In this document: piece after piece, positions 34,701 through 47,015 of the stretch
How positions within the stretch are numbered: position 1 is the stretch's first letter
Layout: every line of letters starts with the position of its first letter
DNA from: Edaphochlamys debaryana
Taxonomy: Eukaryota > Chlorophyta > Chlorophyceae > Chlamydomonadales
DNA length: 64,000 bases
Assembly (NCBI GenBank): GCA_016858145.1
Contig: JAEHOE010000115.1
Location: forward strand, 186,001 to 250,000
Direction: 5' to 3'
Program-made: the position numbers and the translations under genes
The notes under the pieces: generated by a model
What the model was told of the DNA's origin: nothing
Databases searched by the model: none
What the model saw: the letters and a program-made list of their open reading frames with translations, nothing else

Positions 34701-37700
34701 GGATCCCAAGCCGCTTCGAGCGCTATGGTACACTGCAGTTTGCGCAGGGTTTTCCACACACGGGTCCACGGCACTGCGGCGGCGGTGTGCGCAGCGCGGG
34801 ATGCTCGCAGCCGAGGGAGCTGGCGTCGCTGTCGGAGTGTGCGCCGCCAAGCCTCAGAGCGTGAGCTTGTCCGCCGGCAGCCCGGGGGCTGTTCATGCAG
34901 GGTCTTGCTATGGTGGCGCCTGGGTGCAGAACCATGCCAGGCCATGCGCTGATGCGCACGGCGTCTCTTGACGCCCCTGTGCCTCCGGACCGCTTCTTGT
35001 GTCGTACTCTGGGATGGCAGAGGGCGCCGAAGGCTGCCTTCACAGGCGATGCCGTGTACAGGGGTGTGGATAGCGTGGGGCAGTGGCGGCCCGCTGGCCT
35101 GGCACCCCTACAGTGGGCTAGGCGCGGCTTCGGTCTGCTGCCGTGTGTGCGCTGCCTCGGCAGAGGGGGCGGCCGCTTGGATCGTGGCGTTGTGATGCGG
35201 GGCGGTCCGGCTTCGCCTGTGCGGTGCTTCGCCTTCAAGTCCCCGCCTCGCCCCCTTCTTCGTCCGCGTGCGAGGGCCAGGCGCCCTGCATTGAGCGTCA
35301 TAACCGCGGGGGCCATGCTATGGGCGCGGGCGTGCATGGATAGATCACTTGCCCTGCTTTGGCTTGGGGAGGTTGGGGTCGTTCTAGGCAACGCGGGGGC
35401 GAGGGGGGCGTTGGGTCCCGCGAGGGCGACTGCACGACGCGATGGTACGCAACGCTAGGGCTTTCCCCCACACGCCTGTCCACCGCACTGTGATAGAACA
35501 TGCCCCCACTTCCTTGACCGTCCTCATATCGCGTCTCTGTGGGTTCCCAAGATTGTCGACCTCGCCCTATCCGCCATCTCACTTTAGGCCCGGTGTTTGC
35601 ATCAACTGGTGATATGCCTTGGTCTGTAGCTACTAGGCTCACGCATGGGCACTCACTTGCATGGCTCGCAAAAGCAGAAGAGGCTTCGCGCCATCGCGAC
35701 GACACATACGTGCGACGCCTCTTTGGGTGCTGCCCATGATAGCTGAGCCACCGGGCTTCTGAAGTCATAGCTCGACAATGGCGCTCGCGCTTGCCGCACT
35801 GCCTTGATGGCCGCTCTCGCGGGCGCACCGAGGAGCACCGCGTGGCTGCCGCAAACATCAGCCTAGACATACCATCATCGCCTGGAGCGGGTTTGCTATC
35901 GCTGGCACGCGACGGCGCTTCTGGAGTTCTCCAGCGGCGTCCGACGAGGTCCGGGCGTGGGTGGCTAGGGCCCCCCAAAGCTGCCCCCTGGCCTTGCCGC
36001 TTTCGCGGGGGGTCTGCACTGAAGGTGGGCGCGCGTCGAGAGGTAGGGGTGCGCACAGCTAAGGGGGTTCCGGGGCTTACCGGCGGGAGGCAACACGCTG
36101 CAGACGGCTGCCGTGGTGGGGCCACACGCTGGGGTGCTCCAGCCCTGTGAGGAAGGAGGCTTGGGCCGCTGGTCCCACGCCCGGCTCAAAGCTCCAGTGT
36201 GTGCCCTCCTGCGCCCGGCCGCAGAGGTCGCTGGGCCTTGCCTGCATGCGGTGTGTGGGCGGTAGAGCGGGGATCCCAAGCCGCTTCGAGCGCTATGGTA
36301 CACTGCAGTTTGCGCAGGGTTTTCCACACACGGGTCCACGGCACTGCGGCGGCGGTGTGCGCAGCGCGGGATGCTCGCAGCCGAGGGAGCTGGCGTCGCT
36401 GTCGGAGTGTGCGCCGCCAAGCCTCAGAGCGTGAGCTTGTCCGCCGGCAGCCCGGGGGCTGTTCATGCAGGGTCTTGCTATGGTGGCGCCTGGGTGCAGA
36501 ACCATGCCAGGCCATGCGCTGATGCGCACGGCGTCTCTTGACGCCCCTGTGCCTCCGGACCGCTTCTTGTGTCGTACTCTGGGATGGCAGAGGGCGCCGA
36601 AGGCTGCCTTCACAGGCGATGCCGTGTACAGGGGTGTGGATAGCGTGGGGCAGTGGCGGCCCGCTGGCCTGGCACCCCTACAGTGGGCTAGGCGCGGCTT
36701 CGGTCTGCTGCCGTGTGTGCGCTGCCTCGGCAGAGGGGGCGGCCGCTTGGATCGTGGCGTTGTGATGCGGGGCGGTCCGGCTTCGCCTGTGCGGTGCTTC
36801 GCCTTCAAGTCCCCGCCTCGCCCCCTTCTTCGTCCGCGTGCGAGGGCCAGGCGCCCTGCATTGAGCGTCATAACCGCGGGGGCCATGCTATGGGCGCGGG
36901 CGTGCATGGATAGATCACTTGCCCTGCTTTGGCTTGGGGAGGTTGGGGTCGTTCTAGGCAACGCGGGGGCGAGGGGGGCGTTGGGTCCCGCGAGGGCGAC
37001 TGCACGACGCGATGGTACGCAACGCTAGGGCTTTCCCCCACACGCCTGTCCACCGCACTGTGATAGAACATGCCCCCACTTCCTTGACCGTCCTCATATC
37101 GCGTCTCTGTGGGTTCCCAAGATTGTCGACCTCGCCCTATCCGCCATCTCACTTTAGGCCCGGTGTTTGCATCAACTGGTGATATGCCTTGGTCTGTAGC
37201 TACTAGGCTCACGCATGGGCACTCACTTGCATGGCTCGCAAAAGCAGAAGAGGCTTCGCGCCATCGCGACGACACATACGTGCGACGCCTCTTTGGGTGC
37301 TGCCCATGATAGCTGAGCCACCGGGCTTCTGAAGTCATAGCTCGACAATGGCGCTCGCGCTTGCCGCACTGCCTTGATGGCCGCTCTCGCGGGCGCACCG
37401 AGGAGCACCGCGTGGCTGCCGCAAACATCAGCCTAGACATACCATCATCGCCTGGAGCGGGTTTGCTATCGCTGGCACGCGACGGCGCTTCTGGAGTTCT
37501 CCAGCGGCGTCCGACGAGGTCCGGGCGTGGGTGGCTAGGGCCCCCCAAAGCTGCCCCCTGGCCTTGCCGCTTTCGCGGGGGGTCTGCACTGAAGGTGGGC
37601 GCGCGTCGAGAGGTAGGGGTGCGCACAGCTAAGGGGGTTCCGGGGCTTACCGGCGGGAGGCAACACGCTGCAGACGGCTGCCGTGGTGGGGCCACACGCT

Positions 37701-40700
37701 GGGGTGCTCCAGCCCTGTGAGGAAGGAGGCTTGGGCCGCTGGTCCCACGCCCGGCTCAAAGCTCCAGTGTGTGCCCTCCTGCGCCCGGCCGCAGAGGTCG
37801 CTGGGCCTTGCCTGCATGCGGTGTGTGGGCGGTAGAGCGGGGATCCCAAGCCGCTTCGAGCGCTATGGTACACTGCAGTTTGCGCAGGGTTTTCCACACA
37901 CGGGTCCACGGCACTGCGGCGGCGGTGTGCGCAGCGCGGGATGCTCGCAGCCGAGGGAGCTGGCGTCGCTGTCGGAGTGTGCGCCGCCAAGCCTCAGAGC
38001 GTGAGCTTGTCCGCCGGCAGCCCGGGGGCTGTTCATGCAGGGTCTTGCTATGGTGGCGCCTGGGTGCAGAACCATGCCAGGCCATGCGCTGATGCGCACG
38101 GCGTCTCTTGACGCCCCTGTGCCTCCGGACCGCTTCTTGTGTCGTACTCTGGGATGGCAGAGGGCGCCGAAGGCTGCCTTCACAGGCGATGCCGTGTACA
38201 GGGGTGTGGATAGCGTGGGGCAGTGGCGGCCCGCTGGCCTGGCACCCCTACAGTGGGCTAGGCGCGGCTTCGGTCTGCTGCCGTGTGTGCGCTGCCTCGG
38301 CAGAGGGGGCGGCCGCTTGGATCGTGGCGTTGTGATGCGGGGCGGTCCGGCTTCGCCTGTGCGGTGCTTCGCCTTCAAGTCCCCGCCTCGCCCCCTTCTT
38401 CGTCCGCGTGCGAGGGCCAGGCGCCCTGCATTGAGCGTCATAACCGCGGGGGCCATGCTATGGGCGCGGGCGTGCATGGATAGATCACTTGCCCTGCTTT
38501 GGCTTGGGGAGGTTGGGGTCGTTCTAGGCAACGCGGGGGCGAGGGGGGCGTTGGGTCCCGCGAGGGCGACTGCACGACGCGATGGTACGCAACGCTAGGG
38601 CTTTCCCCCACACGCCTGTCCACCGCACTGTGATAGAACATGCCCCCACTTCCTTGACCGTCCTCATATCGCGTCTCTGTGGGTTCCCAAGATTGTCGAC
38701 CTCGCCCTATCCGCCATCTCACTTTAGGCCCGGTGTTTGCATCAACTGGTGATATGCCTTGGTCTGTAGCTACTAGGCTCACGCATGGGCACTCACTTGC
38801 ATGGCTCGCAAAAGCAGAAGAGGCTTCGCGCCATCGCGACGACACATACGTGCGACGCCTCTTTGGGTGCTGCCCATGATAGCTGAGCCACCGGGCTTCT
38901 GAAGTCATAGCTCGACAATGGCGCTCGCGCTTGCCGCACTGCCTTGATGGCCGCTCTCGCGGGCGCACCGAGGAGCACCGCGTGGCTGCCGCAAACATCA
39001 GCCTAGACATACCATCATCGCCTGGAGCGGGTTTGCTATCGCTGGCACGCGACGGCGCTTCTGGAGTTCTCCAGCGGCGTCCGACGAGGTCCGGGCGTGG
39101 GTGGCTAGGGCCCCCCAAAGCTGCCCCCTGGCCTTGCCGCTTTCGCGGGGGGTCTGCACTGAAGGTGGGCGCGCGTCGAGAGGTAGGGGTGCGCACAGCT
39201 AAGGGGGTTCCGGGGCTTACCGGCGGGAGGCAACACGCTGCAGACGGCTGCCGTGGTGGGGCCACACGCTGGGGTGCTCCAGCCCTGTGAGGAAGGAGGC
39301 TTGGGCCGCTGGTCCCACGCCCGGCTCAAAGCTCCAGTGTGTGCCCTCCTGCGCCCGGCCGCAGAGGTCGCTGGGCCTTGCCTGCATGCGGTGTGTGGGC
39401 GGTAGAGCGGGGATCCCAAGCCGCTTCGAGCGCTATGGTACACTGCAGTTTGCGCAGGGTTTTCCACACACGGGTCCACGGCACTGCGGCGGCGGTGTGC
39501 GCAGCGCGGGATGCTCGCAGCCGAGGGAGCTGGCGTCGCTGTCGGAGTGTGCGCCGCCAAGCCTCAGAGCGTGAGCTTGTCCGCCGGCAGCCCGGGGGCT
39601 GTTCATGCAGGGTCTTGCTATGGTGGCGCCTGGGTGCAGAACCATGCCAGGCCATGCGCTGATGCGCACGGCGTCTCTTGACGCCCCTGTGCCTCCGGAC
39701 CGCTTCTTGTGTCGTACTCTGGGATGGCAGAGGGCGCCGAAGGCTGCCTTCACAGGCGATGCCGTGTACAGGGGTGTGGATAGCGTGGGGCAGTGGCGGC
39801 CCGCTGGCCTGGCACCCCTACAGTGGGCTAGGCGCGGCTTCGGTCTGCTGCCGTGTGTGCGCTGCCTCGGCAGAGGGGGCGGCCGCTTGGATCGTGGCGT
39901 TGTGATGCGGGGCGGTCCGGCTTCGCCTGTGCGGTGCTTCGCCTTCAAGTCCCCGCCTCGCCCCCTTCTTCGTCCGCGTGCGAGGGCCAGGCGCCCTGCA
40001 TTGAGCGTCATAACCGCGGGGGCCATGCTATGGGCACGGGCGTGCATGGATAGATCACTTGCCCTGCTTTGGCTTGGGGAGGTTGGGGTCGTTCTAGGCA
40101 ACGCGGGGGCGAGGGGGGCGTTGGGGTCCCGCGAGGGCGACTGCACGACGCGATGGTACGCAACGCTAGGGCTTTCCCCCACACGCCTGTCCACCGCACT
40201 GCGATAGAACATGCCCCCACTTCCTTGACCGTCCTCATATCGCGTCTCTGTGGGTTCCCAAAATTGTCGACCTCGCCCTATCCGGCATCTCACTTTAGGC
40301 CCGGTGTTTGCATCAACTGGTGATATGCCTTGGTCTGTAGCTACTAGGCTCACGCATGGGCACTCACTTGCACGGCTCGCAAAAGCAGAAGAGGCTTCGC
40401 GCCATCGCGACGACACATACGTGCGACGCCTCTTTGGGTGCTGCCCATGATAGCTGAGCCACCGGGCTTCTGAAGTCATAGCTCGACAATGGCGCTCGCG
40501 CTCGCCGCACTGCCTTGATGGCCGCTCTCGCGGGCGCACCGAGGAGCACCGCGTGGCTGCCGCAAACATCAGCCTAGACATACCATCATCGCCTGGAGCG
40601 GGTTTGCTATCGCTGGCACGCGACGGCGCTTCTGGAGTTCTCCAGCGGCGTCCGACGAGGTCCGGGCGTGGGTGGCTAGGGCCCCCCAAAGCTGCCCCCT

Positions 40701-43700
40701 GGCCTTGCCGCTTTCGCGGGGGGTCTGCACTGAAGGTGGGCGCGCGTCGAGAGGTAGGGGTGCGCACAGCTAAGGGGGTTCCGGGGCTTACCGGCGGGAG
40801 GCAACACGCTGCAGACGGCTGCCGTGGTGGGGCCACACGCTGGGGTGCTCCAGCCCTGTGAGGAAGGAGGCTTGGGCCGCTGGTCCCACGCCCGGCTCAA
40901 AGCTCCAGTGTGTGCCCTCCTGCGCCCGGCCGCAGAGGTCGCTGGGCCTTGCCTGCATGCGGTGTGTGGGCGGTAGAGCGGGGATCCCAAGCCGCTTCGA
41001 GCGCTATGGTACACTGCAGTTTGCGCAGGGTTTTCCACACACGGGTCCACGGCACTGCGGCGGCGGTGTGCGCAGCGCGGGATGCTCGCAGCCGAGGGAG
41101 CTGGCGTCGCTGTCGGAGTGTGCGCCGCCAAGCCTCAGAGCGTGAGCTTGTCCGCCGGCAGCCCGGGGGCTGTTCATGCAGGGTCTTGCTATGGTGGCGC
41201 CTGGGTGCAGAACCATGCCAGGCCATGCGCTGATGCGCACGGCGTCTCTTGACGCCCCTGTGCCTCCGGACCGCTTCTTGTGTCGTACTCTGGGATGGCA
41301 GAGGGCGCCGAAGGCTGCCTTCACAGGCGATGCCGTGTACAGGGGTGTGGATAGCGTGGGGCAGTGGCGGCCCGCTGGCCTGGCACCCCTACAGTGGGCT
41401 AGGCGCGGCTTCGGTCTGCTGCCGTGTGTGCGCTGCCTCGGCAGAGGGGGCGGCCGCTTGGATCGTGGCGTTGTGATGCGGGGCGGTCCGGCTTCGCCTG
41501 TGCGGTGCTTCGCCTTCAAGTCCCCGCCTCGCCCCCTTCTTCGTCCGCGTGCGAGGGCCAGGCGCCCTGCATTGAGCGTCATAACCGCGGGGGCCATGCT
41601 ATGGGCGCGGGCGTGCATGGATAGATCACTTGCCCTGCTTTGGCTTGGGGAGGTTGGGGTCGTTCTAGGCAACGCGGGGGCGAGGGGGGCGTTGGGGTCC
41701 CGCGAGGGCGACTGCACGACGCGATGGTACGCAACGCTAGGGCTTTCCCCCACACGCCTGTCCACCGCACTGCGATAGAACATGCCCCCACTTCCTTGAC
41801 CGTCCTCATATCGCGTCTCTGTGGGTTCCCAAGATTGTCGACCTCGCCCTATCCGGCATCTCACTTTAGGCCCGGTGTTTGCATCAACTGGTGATATGCC
41901 TTGGTCTGTAGCTACTAGGCTCACGCATGGGCACTCACTTGCATGGCTCGCAAAAGCAGAAGAGGCTTCGCGCCATCGCGACGACACATACGTGCGACGC
42001 CTCTTTGGGTGCTGCCCATGATAGCTGAGCCACCGGGCTTCTGAAGTCATAGCTCGACAATGGCGCTCGCGCTCGCCGCACTGCCTTGATGGCCGCTCTC
42101 GCGGGCGCACCGAGGAGCACCGCGTGGCTGCCGCAAACATCAGCCTAGACATACCATCATCGCCTGGAGCGGGTTTGCTATCGCTGGCACGCGACGGCGC
42201 TTCTGGAGTTCTCCAGCGGCGTCCGACGAGGTCCGGGCGTGGGTGGCTAGGGCCCCCCAAAGCTGCCCCCTGGCCTTGCCGCTTTCGCGGGGGGTCTGCA
42301 CTGAAGGTGGGCGCGCGTCGAGAGGTAGGGGTGCGCACAGCTAAGGGGGTTCCGGGGCTTACCGGCGGGAGGCAACACGCTGCAGACGGCTGCCGTGGTG
42401 GGGCCACACGCTGGGGTGCTCCAGCCCTGTGAGGAAGGAGGCTTGGGCCGCTGGTCCCACGCCCGGCTCAAAGCTCCAGTGTGTGCCCTCCTGCGCCCGG
42501 CCGCAGAGGTCGCTGGGCCTTGCCTGCATGCGGTGTGTGGGCGGTAGAGCGGGGATCCCAAGCCGCTTCGAGCGCTATGGTACACTGCAGTTTGCGCAGG
42601 GTTTTCCACACACGGGTCCACGGCACTGCGGCGGCGGTGTGCGCAGCGCGGGATGCTCGCAGCCGAGGGAGCTGGCGTCGCTGTCGGAGTGTGCGCCGCC
42701 AAGCCTCAGAGCGTGAGCTTGTCCGCCGGCAGCCCGGGGGCTGTTCATGCAGGGTCTTGCTATGGTGGCGCCTGGGTGCAGAACCATGCCAGGCCATGCG
42801 CTGATGCGCACGGCGTCTCTTGACGCCCCTGTGCCTCCGGACCGCTTCTTGTGTCGTACTCTGGGATGGCAGAGGGCGCCGAAGGCTGCCTTCACAGGCG
42901 ATGCCGTGTACAGGGGTGTGGATAGCGTGGGGCAGTGGCGGCCCGCTGGCCTGGCACCCCTACAGTGGGCTAGGCGCGGCTTCGGTCTGCTGCCGTGTGT
43001 GCGCTGCCTCGGCAGAGGGGGCGGCCGCTTGGATCGTGGCGTTGTGATGCGGGGCGGTCCGGCTTCGCCTGTGCGGTGCTTCGCCTTCAAGTCCCCGCCT
43101 CGCCCCCTTCTTCGTCCGCGTGCGAGGGCCAGGCGCCCTGCATTGAGCGTCATAACCGCGGGGGCCATGCTATGGGCGCGGGCGTGCATGGATAGATCAC
43201 TTGCCCTGCTTTGGCTTGGGGAGGTTGGGGTCGTTCTAGGCAACGCGGGGGCGAGGGGGGCGTTGGGTCCCGCGAGGGCGACTGCACGACGCGATGGTAC
43301 GCAACGCTAGGGCTTTCCCCCACACGCCTGTCCACCGCACTGTGATAGAACATGCCCCCACTTCCTTGACCGTCCTCATATCGCGTCTCTGTGGGTTCCC
43401 AAGATTGTCGACCTCGCCCTATCCGGCATCTCACTTTAGGCCCGGTGTTTGCATCAACTGGTGATATGCCTTGGTCTGTAGCTACTAGGCTCACGCATGG
43501 GCACTCACTTGCATGGCTCGCAAAAGCAGAAGAGGCTTCGCGCCATCGCGACGACACATACGTGCGACGCCTCTTTGGGTGCTGCCCATGATAGCTGAGC
43601 CACCGGGCTTCTGAAGTCATAGCTCGACAATGGCGCTCGCGCTTGCCGCACTGCCTTGATGGCCGCTCTCGCGGGCGCACCGAGGAGCACCGCGTGGCTG

Positions 43701-44715
43701 CCGCAAACATCAGCCTAGACATACCATCATCGCCTGGAGCGGGTTTGCTATCGCTGGCACGCGACGGCGCTTCTGGAGTTCTCCAGCGGCGTCCGACGAG
43801 GTCCGGGCGTGGGTGGCTAGGGCCCCCCAAAGCTGCCCCCTGGCCTTGCCGCTTTCGCGGGGGGTCTGCACTGAAGGTGGGCGCGCGTCGAGAGGTAGGG
43901 GTGCGCACAGCTAAGGGGGTTCCGGGGCTTACCGGCGGGAGGCAACACGCTGCAGACGGCTGCCGTGGTGGGGCCACACGCTGGGGTGCTCCAGCCCTGT
44001 GAGGAAGGAGGCTTGGGCCGCTGGTCCCACGCCCGGCTCAAAGCTCCAGTGTGTGCCCTCCTGCGCCCGGCCGCAGAGGTCGCTGGGCCTTGCCTGCATG
44101 CGGTGTGTGGGCGGTAGAGCGGGGATCCCAAGCCGCTTCGAGCGCTATGGTACACTGCAGTTTGCGCAGGGTTTTCCACACACGGGTCCACGGCACTGCG
44201 GCGGCGGTGTGCGCAGCGCGGGATGCTCGCAGCCGAGGGAGCTGGCGTCGCTGTCGGAGTGTGCGCCGCCAAGCCTCAGAGCGTGAGCTTGTCCGCCGGC
44301 AGCCCGGGGGCTGTTCATGCAGGGTCTTGCTATGGTGGCGCCTGGGTGCAGAACCATGCCAGGCCATGCGCTGATGCGCACGGCGTCTCTTGACGCCCCT
44401 GTGCCTCCGGACCGCTTCTTGTGTCGTACTCTGGGATGGCAGAGGGCGCCGAAGGCTGCCTTCACAGGCGATGCCGTGTACAGGGGTGTGGATAGCGTGG
44501 GGCAGTGGCGGCCCGCTGGCCTGGCACCCCTACAGTGGGCTAGGCGCGGCTTCGGTCTGCTGCCGTGTGTGCGCTGCCTCGGCAGAGGGGGCGGCCGCTT
44601 GGAACGGGGCGTTGTGATGCGGGGCGGTCCGGCTTCGCCTGTGCGGTGCTTCGCCTTCAAGTCCCCGCCTCGCCCCCTTCTTCGTCCGCGTGCGAGGGCC
44701 AGGCGCCCTGCATTG
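22719..44715. repeat. Long-class units 17-30 (about 1,570 bp each)
   Basis: Fourteen consecutive units all contain the 152-bp module and the 10-bp insertion. Within the block the sequence drifts in steps. Units 17-20 keep cggcgccacgg or begin to change it; from unit 20 onward the form is cgggtccacgg. From unit 21 to unit 29 ggaacggggcg becomes ggatcgtggcg (unit 22 has an extra A), and unit 30 returns to ggaacggggcg. This stepwise pattern is expected when a few units are repeatedly copied. Confidence 0.93.
32154..40003. repeat. Five consecutive apparently identical 1,570-bp units
   Basis: Units 23-27 each have exactly 1,570 bp and I see no difference among them when reading corresponding lines. 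All share the private form ggctcaaagctccag. The flanking units 22 (ggctcaaggactcc, ggaatcgtggcg) and 28 (atgggcacggg) differ. This is either a very recent local amplification or an assembly effect. Confidence 0.85.
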
Positions 44716-46311
44716 AGCGTCATAACCGCGGGGGGCCATGCTATGGGCGCGGGCGTGCATGGATAGATCACTTGCCCTGCTTTGGCTTGGGGAGGTTGGG
44801 GTCGTTCTAGGCAACGCGGGGGCGAGGGGGGCGTTGGGTCCCGCGATGGGCGACTGCACGACGCGATGGTACGCAACGCTAGGGCTTTCCCCCACACGCC
44901 TGTCCACCGCACTGCGATAGAACATGCCCCCCACTTCCTTGACCGTCCTCATATCGCGTCTCTGTGGGTTCCCAAGATTGTCGACCTCGCCCTATCCGGC
45001 ATCTCACTTTAGGCCCGGTGTTTGCATCAACTGGTGATATGCCTTGGTCTGTAGCTACTAGGCTCACGCATGGGCACTCACTTGCATGGCTCGCAAAAGC
45101 AGAAGAGGCTTCGCGCCATCGCGACGACACATACGTGCGACGCCTCTTTGGGGTGCTGCCCATGATAGCTGAGCCACCGGGCTTCTGAAGTCATAGCTCG
45201 ACAATGGCGCTCGCGCTCTGCCGCACTGCCTTGATGGCCGCTCTCGCGGGCGCACCGAGGAGCACCGCGTGGCTGCCGCAAACATCAGCCTAGACATACC
45301 ATCATCGCCTGGAGCGGGTTTGCTATCGCTGGCACGCGACGGCGCTTCTGGAGTTCTCCAGCGGCGTCCGACGAGGTCCGGGCGTGGGTGGCTAGGGCCC
45401 CCCAAAGCTGCCCCCTGGCCTTGCCGCTTTCGCGGGGGGTCTGCACTGAAGGTGGGGCGCGCGTCGAGAGGTAGGGGTGCGCACAGCTAAGGGGGTTTCC
45501 GGGGCTACCGGCGGGAGGCAACACGCTGCAGACGGCTGCCGTGGTGGGGCCACACGCTGGGGTGACCTCCAGCCCTGTGAGGAAAGGAGGCTTGGGCCGG
45601 CTGGTCCCATCCACGCCCGGTCATCAAAGGGCCTACCCGTGTTGCCCTCCTGCGGCCCGGCCGCAGAGGTCGCTGGGCCTTGCCTGCATGCCGGACGTGG
45701 TGGGCGGTTAGAGCGGGGATCCCAAGCCGCTCGAGCGCTATGGTACACTGCAGTTTGCGCGTTTTTTCCACACGGGGCCACGGCACTGCGGCGGCGGTGT
45801 GCGCAGCGCGGATGCTCTGCAGCCGAGGGAGCTGGCGTCGCTGTCGGGAGTGTGCGCCGCCAAGCCTGAGCGTGAGCTTGTCCGCCGGCAGCCCGGGGGC
45901 TGTTCATTATGCAGGTGCTTGCTATGGTGGCGCCTGGGTGCAGAACCATGCCAGGCCATGCGCTGATGCGCACGGCGTCTTTCTTGACGCCCCTGTGCCT
46001 CCGGACCGCTTCTTGTGTCGTACTCTGGGATGGCAGAGGGCGCCGAAGGCTGCCTTCACAGGCGATGCCGTGTACAGGGGTGTGGATGCGTGGGGCAGTG
46101 GCGGCCCAGCTGGCCTGGCACCCTACAGTGGGCTAGGCGCGGCTTTCGGTCTGCTGCGTTGTGTGTGCGCTGCCTCGGCAGAGGGGGCGGCCGCTTGGAT
46201 CGTGGCGTTGTGATGCGGGGTCGGTCCGGCTCGCCTGTGCGGTTGCTTCGCCTTCAAGTCCCCGCCTCGCCCCCTTATTCGTCCGCGTGCGAGGGCCAGG
46301 GCCCTGCATTG
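44716..46311. repeat. Unit 31, aberrant with many small indels
   Basis: This unit is 1,596 bp and departs from its neighbours by dozens of 1-3 bp insertions and deletions, densest from about 45450 to 46250. Examples are ccgcgggggg for ccgcggggg, ttggggtgctg for ttgggtgctg, gcgctctgccgc, ggtgacctccag, and ttcattatgcagg. Many are homopolymer-length changes. This is either real decay at the array edge or unpolished consensus sequence. Confidence 0.9.
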
Positions 46312-46965
46312 AGCGTCATAACCGCGGGGGCCATGCTATGGGCGCGGGCGTGCATGGATAGATCACTTGCCCTGCTTTGGCTTGGGGAGGTTGGGGTGCG
46401 TTCTAGGCAACGCGGGGGCGAGGGGGGCGTTGCGGGTCCCGCGAGGGCGACTGCACGACGCGATGGTACGCAACGCTAGGGCTTTCCCCACCCGCCTGTC
46501 CACCGCACTGTGATAGAACATGCCCCCACTTCCTTGACCGTCCTCATATCGCGTCTCTGTGGGTTCCCAAGATTGTCGACCTCGCCCTATCCGCCATCTC
46601 ACTTTAGGCCCGGTGTTTGCATCAACTGGTGATATGCTTGGTCTGTAGCTACTAGGCTCACGCATGGGACTCTCACTTGCAGGCTCGCAAAAGCAGAAGA
46701 GGCTTCGCGCCATCGCGACGACACATACGTGCGACGCCTCTTGGGTGCTGCCCATGATAGCTGAGCCACCGGGCTTCTGAAGTCATAGCTCGACAATGGC
46801 GCTCGCGCTTGCCGCACTGCCTTGATGGCCGCTCTCGCGGGCGCACCGAGGGAGCACCGCGTGGCTGCCGCAAAAATCAGCCTAGACATACCAATCGCCT
46901 GGAGCGGGGTTTGCTATCGCTGGCACGCGACGGGCGCTTCTGGAGTTCTCCAGCGGCGTCCGACG
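46312..46965. repeat. Truncated terminal unit of the array
   Basis: The first 654 bp of a unit are present and then stop. Homology to other units ends at ggcgtccgacg, where others continue aggtccgggcgtg. It contains several small indels (ggttggggtgcg, accaatcgcctgg, ggagcgggg), so the decay seen in unit 31 continues. Confidence 0.92.
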
Positions 46966-47006
46966 CCAAACACCGCGGCACTACGCCCCGTTGTCTATAA
47001 TAACCC
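46961..47006 (+). repeat. 46-bp sequence at the array breakpoint, copy 1
   Basis: The sequence cgacgccaaacaccgcgg and the following bases match 50743-50788 at 44 of 46 positions. The first five bases (cgacg) are also the last bases of the satellite, so the junction falls in a 5-bp microhomology. The unit sequence is lost exactly here. Confidence 0.85.
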
Positions 47007-47015
47007 ACGAGCTGC

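Larger units (their letters stand above)
1..46965. repeat. Satellite array, 31 full units plus a partial unit
   Basis: This is a head-to-tail tandem array. Using the landmark agcgtcataaccgcg as an arbitrary start, units begin at 1, 1399, 2809, 4220, 5629, 7037, 8448, 9857, 11266, 12676, 14086, 15495, 16904, 18476, 19893, 21301, 22719, 24290, 25862, 27435, 29012, 30582, 32154, 33724, 35294, 36864, 38434, 40004, 41575, 43146, 44716 and 46312. Unit lengths are 1,398-1,418 bp or 1,570-1,577 bp, with one aberrant unit of 1,596 bp. Neighbouring units differ at only a few positions. The sequence is G+C-rich and open in several frames on both strands, but unit-to-unit indels of 2, 10, 12 and 152 bp break every frame. 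I do not recognise the satellite. A subtelomeric or pericentromeric role is possible by analogy with other algal long tandem repeats, but the window shows no telomere motif. Confidence 0.98.

Noticed and set aside
1..46965. Long open frames in the array (up to 546 codons, mostly minus strand) as a tandem gene family
   Set aside because: Frames overlap on both strands and in several phases, as expected at this G+C. Unit-to-unit indels of 2, 10, 12 and 152 bp shift them freely, and no frame shows a domain or consistent start and stop.
1..46965. rDNA, 5S, snRNA or spliced-leader array
   Set aside because: I see no conserved rRNA core, 5S, U-snRNA or spliced-leader sequence, and no A/B-box pair in the unit.
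1..46965. CRISPR or bacterial direct-repeat array
   Set aside because: Repeats are contiguous 1.4-1.57 kb units without short repeats and unique spacers, and the window is eukaryotic in character.
1..46965. Telomeric repeats (TTTAGGG or TTTTAGGG)
   Set aside because: Only isolated ctttaggcc and ctagggctt strings occur once per unit; there is no tandem telomere motif.
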